A stretch of 29,364 bases of DNA from the NCBI GenBank assembly GCA_023418375.1, contig JAEZZV010000200.1:1-29364 (forward strand), written 5' to 3'. Source of the DNA: Actinomycetes bacterium (GTDB lineage: Bacteria > Actinomycetota > Actinomycetes > Actinomycetales > Cellulomonadaceae). The notes beneath the pieces are model-generated. The model was not told the origin of the DNA, did no database searches, and saw only the letters and a list, made by a program, of their open reading frames with translations. The stretch's first letter is position 1. Each line of letters starts with the position of its first letter. Both the position numbers and the translations under genes were made by a program. Shown here one piece after another: positions 17,601-23,294 of this stretch.

Positions 17601-17880
17601 CGAGGACGAGCTCGCGTTCTACGACGCCGTGGCGTCGAACGAGTCGGCCGTCGAGGTGCAGGGGGAGGGAGTGCTGGCGCAGATCGCCCGCGAGCTGGTC
17701 GGCATCATGCGCCGGGACGTCAAGACTGACTGGACAGTGCGCGACGACGTCAAGGCGAAGCTGCGGTCGTCGATCAAGCGGCTGCTCGTGAAGTACGACT
17801 ACCCGCCGGACAAGCAGCCCGGCGCGATCAAGCTGGTCATGGAGCAGATGGAGTCGATGGCGCCGCGGATCGCGGCGTGA
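14695..17880 (+). CDS. hsdR: Type I restriction endonuclease subunit HsdR
   Basis: This 1061-residue protein is the motor and nuclease subunit. The N-terminal PD-(D/E)xK nuclease has Asp143 in RRFDVVLYLNG and Glu157-Leu-Lys159 in AIIELKRAG. The superfamily 2 translocase follows, with Walker A QGSGKS at 303-308, DEAH at 412-415, FTGTPI and the later QTLARVNRTFRGK. The C-terminal helical region (about 700-1061) is that of the HsdR family that assembles with HsdM/HsdS. All catalytic motifs are intact, so the enzyme should cut DNA lacking the cognate methylation. The length is normal for the family. It is the last subunit gene, coupled to the nucleotidase gene through a one-base overlap. Confidence 0.97.
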   Translation: MASLHEEAWEELTLEVLAEPLGWKPEHGSHIAPGSGERESWDEILIPSRLRAALRALNPAVPPSYLEQAFAMITAPASQDAITENYRIHGYLTEGFRGLTYIDETGQEQTPTIRLISADPDENDWLAVRQVTIAQGDLERRFDVVLYLNGMPVAIIELKRAGAEQADVAAARAQLDTYLREFPLAFRFAVLVVASDGIGAKYGTPFTPLHHFAPWNVDDDGKVIGSEAMGEGETALDSLLHGLFNQERFLQLLRGFVAFDESDDGLTKRIAKPHQYFAVTKAIGTTIQAVQTNGKAGVVWHTQGSGKSMEMELYANHVLRHPKLANPTIVVVTDRTELDGQLFQAFQRSRLLPEAPVQVRRREELRAELSGRVSGGIYFTTLQKFGRNPFEREAGLSHPLLTDRSNVIVIVDEAHRSHYDDLDGYARHLRDALPRATFIAFTGTPISFADRDTREVFGDDIDIYDLTRAVEDGATVPVYFESRLVKVQVAEGLSEEEIDSAADEAAIGLDDAERERIERSVAVVNAVYGAPARIEMLAADLVAHWEDRREAMRAVLGTPENPSVPGKAMVVGATREICARLYSAIVALRPDWHSDDLERGAIKVVYSGSATDQPPVSDHVRRESANAVIKQRLKDPDDELEIVIVKDMMLTGYDSPPLHTLYLDRPLKGALLMQTLARVNRTFRGKQDGLLVAYAPLAENLAKALAEYTEADQHGKPMGRSVEDAVALVLEQLDKVRQLVGGFDWRSRLTRPGARAYIAAVMATVEYLRSPSTPGNDVEPDEEPLSSAFRLEAAKLTRAWAIAGRADALAELRDEVRFFEEVRVWMGKFDAEDRQARGEPIPDDVQRLLNQLVAGAVVSSDVLDIYEAAGMPRPALSDLTPELIAKIQHAERPHLAIEALRRLVMEESRRVTRHNLVRQRAFSERLLEIMTKYTNQQLTAAEVVAAMIELARDVAHEGNRGAEFTPPLDEDELAFYDAVASNESAVEVQGEGVLAQIARELVGIMRRDVKTDWTVRDDVKAKLRSSIKRLLVKYDYPPDKQPGAIKLVMEQMESMAPRIAA

Positions 17881-17946
17881 CGGTCGAAGTAGCCCGCCGG
17901 TGGTGTCGGGTCGCTGACGCGAGTCTCTGCGGACTGGAGGAGAGCC

Positions 17947-18561
17947 TTGACCTCGAACAAGCGAAGGAGCCGGGAGCCTTCGGGCCCCGAGATCAGCCTC
18001 AACGTGCGCAGGGCCGTGGAGCGGCACATCAACAGGCGCCTCCGTGACCGAGTCGACGCGGACCGGGCATCGGGCAAGACATGGGACCGGATCGCCTCCG
18101 ACCTCAACCAGGCCACCGGTGGACGCTTCGGCCTTACCGGTGCGGCCATCCGCCGCTTCGCGGTCGAATCCAAGATCGACCTCGCGCCTCGGCCACGGAA
18201 GGCAGAGCCGCCTGTGCGCGCCGATCGAGCGTCCGAACGGAAACCCGCAGCCGCGCGGACTCGTCCGGCTCGTGAGGAGACGGTCGTCGAACGGCCGGAG
18301 GCTGCGGTCGGCACGATCGCGCACGCAGTGGCCGCGCTTCGGGGCAGGGCCGCCCCGGGGCGCACGCCCCGGGGTGTCGACCGGCAGCGCGCGACCCGCC
18401 ACGTGAGCTCCTTGGACGAGCAGGCGCGGACTGCTCTCCTTGTCGAGCTCTTGGTGGCCAAACTCTCTCCGCCCGTGCGGCCCATCGAATCGAAGATGAA
18501 GCCATCGTCATCGGTCCGTGCCGTCTCCGGTGGGCTGCCGGGACTCGGAAAGCGGAGCTGA
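17947..18561 (+). CDS. Small basic protein of unknown function after hsdR
   Basis: This 204-residue protein is strongly basic and I do not recognise it. Residues about 15-75 look folded and helical (LNVRRAVERHINRRLRDRV, then GKTWDRIASDLNQATG and LTGAAIRRFAVES), the spacing of a helix-turn-helix. The middle (75-115) is a disordered Arg/Pro/Ala tail, and a short helical patch (SLDEQARTALLVELLVAKL) follows. It starts with TTG 17947, six bases after a clear GGAGG at 17936-17940, which is the main reason I accept the gene. It is 66 bases downstream of hsdR on the same strand and may belong to the operon, perhaps as a DNA-binding regulator (inference). Confidence 0.6.
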   Translation: MTSNKRRSREPSGPEISLNVRRAVERHINRRLRDRVDADRASGKTWDRIASDLNQATGGRFGLTGAAIRRFAVESKIDLAPRPRKAEPPVRADRASERKPAAARTRPAREETVVERPEAAVGTIAHAVAALRGRAAPGRTPRGVDRQRATRHVSSLDEQARTALLVELLVAKLSPPVRPIESKMKPSSSVRAVSGGLPGLGKRS

Positions 18562-18657
18562 GTCTCCGACCCGTTGCCCTGCTGGCGCCGGTGCGAGGCC
18601 GTTGCGCCCCGTCGCCGGTTTCGCTCAACTCGGCGTCCCCAGTCGCCGATAACCAGA

Positions 18658-18686
18658 TTGCACCTGCAACTGAAGTGTCCTACAGT
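18658..18686 (+). promoter_or_regulatory. Sigma70-type promoter with overlapping inverted repeat, upstream of the antitoxin gene
   Basis: TTGCAC (18658-18663) and TACAGT (18681-18686) are separated by exactly 17 bases, a good housekeeping promoter. The -35 element is part of the inverted repeat TTGCA-CC-TGCAA (18658-18669). A second repeat, TTCAA-GCTG-TTGAA (18702-18715), lies just before and partly over the ribosome binding site. Such repeats at a toxin-antitoxin promoter suggest autorepression by the antitoxin. Confidence 0.6.
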
Positions 18687-18727
18687 CGCATGTGCAGCAG
18701 GTTCAAGCTGTTGAAGGAGCGAACACC

Positions 18728-19165
18728 ATGGCTACCGCCGTGACCCCCAACCGCCTGCTCGCGAGCGAGCGTGAGTCTGAGCTCGCGCGCACCGCGCTCC
18801 AGTCGCTGCAAGGCCCGAAGGGCTACCTAGCGCTCGGGTCTGCCGGTGCCGCCGATGCGGCAGCTCAGCCGTTGCCGCGAGAGCTCGGTGTCCTGCTTCA
18901 GGAGGTGCTCCAGGCCGTGGCTGCAGGATCGACCGTGACAGTCGTGACGACTCCGAGCGTCGTGACGACCTCGACGGCTGCAGCGATGCTCGGGATCTCG
19001 CGACCCACGTTGATGAAGATGGTCCGCGAGGGCGACATCGCTGCGCACAAGGTGGGAACCCACACGAGGCTCCTTGCTGAGGACGTGCTCGAGTTCAAGC
19101 GCGCCCGCCGCGCGCGTGAGCGCGCAGCCTTCGAGGCGTTGCTTGAGGCGGAAGGCGACGAGTGA
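18728..19165 (+). CDS. Excisionase-family antitoxin (AlpA/MerR-like helix-turn-helix)
   Basis: This 145-residue protein has an N-terminal region with a conserved-looking segment (VLLQEVLQAVAAGSTVTVV) and a C-terminal excisionase-like DNA-binding domain from about residue 75: TTSTAAAMLGISRPTLMKMV, then REGDIAAHKVGTHTRLLAEDVLEF. This is the form of Xis-type antitoxins paired with PIN toxins in actinobacteria. It should bind its own promoter and neutralise the PIN protein. ATG 18728 follows a GAAGGAG site by eight bases; frame upstream lacks such a site. A perfect hairpin starts right after its stop codon, and the toxin gene follows 63 bases on. Confidence 0.8.
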   Translation: MATAVTPNRLLASERESELARTALQSLQGPKGYLALGSAGAADAAAQPLPRELGVLLQEVLQAVAAGSTVTVVTTPSVVTTSTAAAMLGISRPTLMKMVREGDIAAHKVGTHTRLLAEDVLEFKRARRARERAAFEALLEAEGDE

Positions 19166-19198
19166 GTCACGGGCACGCGCCCGGCGCGTGCCCGTGAC
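19166..19198 (+). terminator. Perfect 15-bp hairpin between antitoxin and toxin genes (terminator or attenuator)
   Basis: GTCACGGGCACGCGC (19166-19180) and its exact reverse complement (19184-19198) flank the loop CCG. The hairpin begins at the base after the antitoxin stop. No T-run follows, so it would be a T-less actinobacterial type terminator, an attenuator or an mRNA-stabilising element. Confidence 0.65.
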
Positions 19199-19216
19199 CA
19201 CCGCCATACACGCAGG

Positions 19217-19222
19217 TACCTT
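19217..19222 (+). promoter_or_regulatory. Possible -10 element for a leaderless toxin transcript
   Basis: TACCTT matches TANNNT and ends six bases before the GTG start of the PIN toxin, which has no Shine-Dalgarno sequence. The arrangement fits a leaderless start downstream of the hairpin. No convincing -35 was found. Confidence 0.35.
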
Positions 19223-19228
19223 GGCGGC

Positions 19229-19810
19229 GTGCAGGGGCCGGGGGCATACGGCGTCTTCGTGGACGCCAACGTCTGGTACTCCCGCACGCTCCGCGACTGG
19301 CTGGGCATGCTCTACACGACGCCCGAGAACGCCCCGTTCGTCGTCTTCTGGACCGAGGACGTCCTGGCCGAGCTCATCTACCACCTTCGACGTGAGCACC
19401 CGGACTGGGATGGTCATCGCATCACCACGATCCGAGACAGGCTCGCAGGCACGTTCGAGGCCGGTCGGCTCGAGGACTTCGCCGTTGATGGCACATACGC
19501 CGGGCGCGACCCTCGCGACGCTCACATCCACGCGGCCGCCGTCGCGTGTGGGGCAGATGCGCTCGTCACATGCAACGCGGCGGACTTCGTGTGGGACGAG
19601 AACACATCGAGCTACGAGGTGATGCACCCGGACGACTTCCTCCTCCTCGTCGACGACTCGAACCCTGGGCTCGTGTCGGAGGTCGTCGCGCGCATGTGCG
19701 ACTACTGGGTGCGCCGGAACGGCGAGGTTGACCTCCCGCTTGGGCTCCGCCTCGCCGGCTGTCCGAAGTTCGCGGACCGGGCCCTCGCGCACCTGCATCG
19801 GCAGATGTAG
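19229..19810 (+). CDS. PIN-domain toxin (VapC-like ribonuclease)
   Basis: This 193-residue protein has a PIN domain with its acidic metal-binding set visible: Asp12 in FVDANVW, Glu48 in EDVLAEL, Asp97 in DPRDAHIHAAAV and Asp119 in TCNAADF. These proteins are Mg-dependent ribonucleases, and the neighbouring excisionase-like gene is the expected antitoxin. A C-terminal extension of about 55 residues beyond the PIN core (LVSEVVARMCDYWVRR onward) makes it longer than a typical 130-residue VapC and may bind the antitoxin. The GTG start at 19229 was chosen because the fold begins immediately and no ribosome binding site supports another start. Confidence 0.85.
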   Translation: MQGPGAYGVFVDANVWYSRTLRDWLGMLYTTPENAPFVVFWTEDVLAELIYHLRREHPDWDGHRITTIRDRLAGTFEAGRLEDFAVDGTYAGRDPRDAHIHAAAVACGADALVTCNAADFVWDENTSSYEVMHPDDFLLLVDDSNPGLVSEVVARMCDYWVRRNGEVDLPLGLRLAGCPKFADRALAHLHRQM

Positions 19811-19828
19811 CGAGGCGGTCGGGCGCGC

Positions 19829-20746
19829 CTACGGCCTGGCGAACTGGGCCCACCGCCACGCCAACCGCTCCCGATCCGGCCGATCTCCCCGCCGCTCAGG
19901 CACCGTCAGCACCCGTCCGTGCATCTCCTGCAGCCCGTGCTTGAGCATCGGCCCATCCACCTCCTCGAGCAGGTCGCGGTTGATCGCCACGCGGTAGTCC
20001 GGCGATACCCCGAGCATGTTCTGGTCGTAGGTCGCGTGGTGGATCTTGCAGAGGGCGAGGCCGTTCGGCGTCGTCGGGAGGCCGGGCGGGTCGTCGTTGC
20101 CGTCGGGGACGATGTGCGCCGCATCGAGCAGCGAGCCGTGCGCCAGTGAGCAGACGGCGCACCGTGTCGCGTAGGCGAGGAGCACGCGCGTCCGGAAGGC
20201 CGGTTGGTGCAGGCGCTGCTTGGCGAGCCGCATCGCGTACTGCCGTTGCGGCTCGGCCAGGTCGCGGACGTCGCCCATGAATCGGAACGCCTCGTCGAGC
20301 GCGATGATGAACGACCGCTCCTCGGGGTAGTCGTCCACCACGTACACCGGCATGACGGGTGTGTAGTAGTTCGCGACTTCCTTGCGGAAGAGGATGAGCG
20401 GCTGGCCGGTCTCCATCGCGGCGCGGAGCTTGCGGTTGTCGCCAGCCCACTCGTCGCCCTTGCGGTAGGCGTAGTGGAGGAGGCCGTCGTCGGCCTCGAC
20501 GTCGTCGTACGGGCCGTTCGCTGCCGAGACGGTCGAGAGTGTCGAGGAGAAGCCGGCCGGGTTCCGGATGCCGCGCGAGAAGTCGATGATCGGCAGGTCG
20601 CGGCCGCCGATGCGGAAGCTCAGCAGCTCGTGGCGGTGCAAGAACCCGCCGTTCGCCTCGGCGCGCTCGCGCACCCAGTCCATGACAGCGGTGCGCAGGG
20701 CAGTCTCGAGGGACAGGTCCACGCGCGCCAGCTCACCATGGGCCAT
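19829..20746 (-). CDS. HNH restriction endonuclease of COG3440 type, probably modification-dependent
   Basis: This 305-residue protein has an N-terminal recognition domain and a C-terminal HNH nuclease. The N-terminal part (FLHRHELLSF, LPIIDFSRGIRNP, ANGPYDDVEADDGLLHYAYR, AMETGQPLILFRKE, YYTPVMPVYVVDD) resembles the domain that in ScoMcrA-like enzymes recognises modified or phosphorothioate DNA. The HNH has a zinc-binding Cys196-x2-Cys199, AAHIVPD with His211, Asn228 in NGLALC, and Cys233-x2-His236. Type IV restriction of foreign modified DNA is the likely role. ATG 20746 begins the conserved part; an in-frame ATG at 20797 is possible. It converges on the toxin gene and is divergent from the GmrSD-like gene. 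Confidence 0.8.
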   Translation of the reverse strand: MAHGELARVDLSLETALRTAVMDWVRERAEANGGFLHRHELLSFRIGGRDLPIIDFSRGIRNPAGFSSTLSTVSAANGPYDDVEADDGLLHYAYRKGDEWAGDNRKLRAAMETGQPLILFRKEVANYYTPVMPVYVVDDYPEERSFIIALDEAFRFMGDVRDLAEPQRQYAMRLAKQRLHQPAFRTRVLLAYATRCAVCSLAHGSLLDAAHIVPDGNDDPPGLPTTPNGLALCKIHHATYDQNMLGVSPDYRVAINRDLLEEVDGPMLKHGLQEMHGRVLTVPERRGDRPDRERLAWRWAQFARP

Positions 20747-21034
20747 GTCCCCGTGACCAGGGCCGATCGGACGACGTCGGCGCCCCAGCGCAGACATGGC
20801 GTTGGCGATCACGATCCAAGCGGTGGTGATCAGGACGAGCGCGTCGAAGGGCGCCCCGCAGCGGAGGGCGTCGACTTCGGGCGTCGCGTCGCGCGGTGCA
20901 CGGCGCGACGCGAGTGTGCTGAGAGCCGCACATCGAGGGCGGCGACACCACTCGGCTGGGACTCGCTCCGGACGCAGACGCCGCGGGGAGTGCCGCTGGC
21001 ATCATGAGCATCGCCGCAGATGGGAAGGAACCCC

Positions 21035-23239
21035 GTGGACGCCAAGACCTACCCGTTGCAGGAGATCCTCAAGCCTGAGCGCCGGTACATCATCCCGACG
21101 TTCCAGCGCGACTACGAGTGGACGCTCGACGGTCAATGGAGGCTCCTGTTCGAGGACCTGGAAAGCACGGCTGACAGGCTGATCGAGGCGCGTGCGAGTC
21201 AGGGTGAGGGTTCTGCGATCCTGAAGAACAGGGAGCAGGACGTCACCCCCCACTTCCTCGGGGCGATCGTGTGCGCCGGCCTCCCGTTCGCGACTGGCGG
21301 TGTCGCGCTGCGCTCGGTGATCGACGGTCAACAGAGGCTCACCACGATCCAGCTCCTAGCGCGGGGGCTGCTGGACGTCCTCCAAGAGGCCGGGTCCGAG
21401 AGGCGCAAGTCTGTCCGCCGCATGCTCTTCAACCCCGACGACGTGGTGGACTCGCCCGAGGAGGTGTTCAAGCTGTGGCCGAGGCGACGGGACCGCGAGG
21501 TGTGGCCCGCTGCGATGGGTGATGCGGTGCCCGCCTACGCCGGGAGCAATGACCACCTGTACCTCCGAGCACGTCGCTACTTCGCGGAGGCCGTACGCGA
21601 GAGCGCGCGCAATGACACAGGTAAGCCCGACCCCGAGCGGCTCCAGGCCCTTGCGGACGCGTTGTCGAGCCTGTTCAAGCTCGTTGTCATCGACCTCGAG
21701 GACAACGACGACGCGCAGGTGATCTTCGAGGTGCTCAACGGACGGCAGACGCCGCTCGCGCCGATCGACCTCGTGAAGAACCTGCTCTTCCTGCGGGGCG
21801 AGCTTGGCGACGAAGACGTCGACCGGCTCTACGACACCTACTGGGCGGGCTTCGACGACGACTGGTGGAAGGCCGAAGTCGGCCGGGGCCATGCGGCTCG
21901 CGGGCGGCGTGACGTCCTGCTATCGGTCTGGCTCACCGCTGTCTCGGGTGAGGAGGCGAACGTGAGCCATCTGTACCGCGAGGCGCGGGAGTATCTCAAC
22001 GGACCGGGCGCACCTGATACGGAGCACGTCCTACGCGAGCTGAGCGACTACGCCAAGGCCTATCGCGCCATCTACGGCGCAGAGGCCGTCGATCCGCGCC
22101 TGCGCGCGTCGTACGACAGGCTCAACGAGTTCGAGATCACCACGGCAGTGCCTCTCCTGGCCTGGCTGCGCATCGCATCCCCGGATGTGATCAGCCTCGA
22201 CGACGAGGTTCGCGCCGTGCGCGCAGTGGAGTCGTGGGCGATGCGTCGCTCATACGTGGGTTGGCAGACGCGTGGATACGGCACACACTTAGCTCGCGTC
22301 CTGCGCGCGGCGAAGAACGCGTCCGACGCGGGCAAGAACGTCGCCGATGCGGTGGTCGATGCACTTCAGTACGGCGCGCTGGCCTGGCCGTCAGATGCTG
22401 AGGTTCGCGAGGCGTTCCGGACACGGCCGTTCTACAACGCCGTCGCGCAGTACCGAATCCGCGCGCTCTTCCGTGCGATCGACGACCAGCTACGCAGTGA
22501 GGACCCACACGAACCGCCCGCGGCGATCGGGTTCGATGGCCTGCAGATCGAACACGTGATGCCACGTAGTTGGATGATGCACTGGCCGCTGATCGGCGTG
22601 GACGGTACTCCGGTCGATCCTGAAGCCGGAGACGCTGCGTCCATGCAACGGGTGTTGGAACGTCGTCAGGCTCTCGATCGCTTGGGCAACCTGACCCTTG
22701 TCACGCAGGCGTTCAACCTCGACGTGTCGAACCTGGGGTGGCCCGCGAAGCGGCTGGAGTTCGTGAAGCAGGGCGCCCTCGTGATCAACAAGGGCATCGC
22801 CGCCGTCGACGACTGGACGGAGTCCGAGATCGACGCACGATGCGCGTTCCTCGCAGCGGTGGCAACCCGCGTCTGGCCAGGCCCGATTGCTCTCGGTGGG
22901 ACGGTGCGCGTGAGCTCCGCGCCGGCGCCGGCGCCGGCGCAGCCAACGGTCGCCCGGGCGGAGCCTGGCGGTACCGGGTCGGACGCACCCGTCCCAGGGC
23001 AGCCTGTCGGCTCCGTCGCGCCCTTGGTCACAGCGCTCGAAACCGTAGGCATGCGGGTGGCCGACGCCGACGCGCCATGGCCCGGCTGGGGGATTGTCGT
23101 GAAGTGCATCGGCGGTAGCGCCTATCTGAATCGCACGAATGTCGATGTGCGGAGCGACCAACCCGGCCAGGTCGCGACATGGGCGGCAGCGGGGAAGGGT
23201 GAGGAACGAGGCGGCTACCTTCGGATCGCGCTCCGATGA
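21035..23239 (+). CDS. GmrSD-like type IV restriction enzyme (DUF262 + DUF1524)
   Basis: This protein of about 734 residues fuses DUF262 (GmrS-like, NTP-dependent) and DUF1524 (GmrD-like, HNH nuclease). DUF262 shows IPTFQRDYEW near the start, SVIDGQQRLTTIQLL with the DGQQR motif at 97-101, and QVIFEVLNGRQTPL. DUF1524 shows IEHVMPRSW (His507) and RLGNLTLV (Asn552) with FNLDVSNLGWPAKR. Related enzymes cut glucosylated hydroxymethylcytosine phage DNA. An Ala/Pro linker encoded by a GCGCCG repeat (22919-22940) joins an extra C-terminal domain of about 75 residues (ALETVGMRVADADAPWPGWG). GTG 21035 was chosen because GGAAGGA lies five bases away; ATG 21020 precedes that site. Confidence 0.9.
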   Translation: MDAKTYPLQEILKPERRYIIPTFQRDYEWTLDGQWRLLFEDLESTADRLIEARASQGEGSAILKNREQDVTPHFLGAIVCAGLPFATGGVALRSVIDGQQRLTTIQLLARGLLDVLQEAGSERRKSVRRMLFNPDDVVDSPEEVFKLWPRRRDREVWPAAMGDAVPAYAGSNDHLYLRARRYFAEAVRESARNDTGKPDPERLQALADALSSLFKLVVIDLEDNDDAQVIFEVLNGRQTPLAPIDLVKNLLFLRGELGDEDVDRLYDTYWAGFDDDWWKAEVGRGHAARGRRDVLLSVWLTAVSGEEANVSHLYREAREYLNGPGAPDTEHVLRELSDYAKAYRAIYGAEAVDPRLRASYDRLNEFEITTAVPLLAWLRIASPDVISLDDEVRAVRAVESWAMRRSYVGWQTRGYGTHLARVLRAAKNASDAGKNVADAVVDALQYGALAWPSDAEVREAFRTRPFYNAVAQYRIRALFRAIDDQLRSEDPHEPPAAIGFDGLQIEHVMPRSWMMHWPLIGVDGTPVDPEAGDAASMQRVLERRQALDRLGNLTLVTQAFNLDVSNLGWPAKRLEFVKQGALVINKGIAAVDDWTESEIDARCAFLAAVATRVWPGPIALGGTVRVSSAPAPAPAQPTVARAEPGGTGSDAPVPGQPVGSVAPLVTALETVGMRVADADAPWPGWGIVVKCIGGSAYLNRTNVDVRSDQPGQVATWAAAGKGEERGGYLRIALR
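22919..22940. repeat. Short GCGCCG tandem repeat encoding an Ala-Pro linker
   Basis: The six-base unit GCGCCG is repeated about 3.7 times, coding for alternating Ala and Pro between the HNH part and the C-terminal domain of the GmrSD-like protein. Slippage here could change linker length without shifting frame. Confidence 0.8.
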
Positions 23240-23294
23240 CCGGGCGGACGCACCTCGCCGGTGGTGCTCGCGGGCCCTACGACTACCCGCCTCG

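Noticed and set aside
16441..18402. Long minus-strand open frame opposite the end of hsdR and the following gene
   Set aside because: It has no recognisable motif, lies opposite intact hsdR catalytic and helical regions, and has no ribosome binding site that I could support.
20807..20831. Inverted repeat GATCAC ... GTGATC with a 13-base spacer between the divergent nuclease genes
   Set aside because: Six-base arms at this spacing are expected by chance, and the position may be inside the N-terminus of the HNH gene if ATG 20797 or an earlier start is used.
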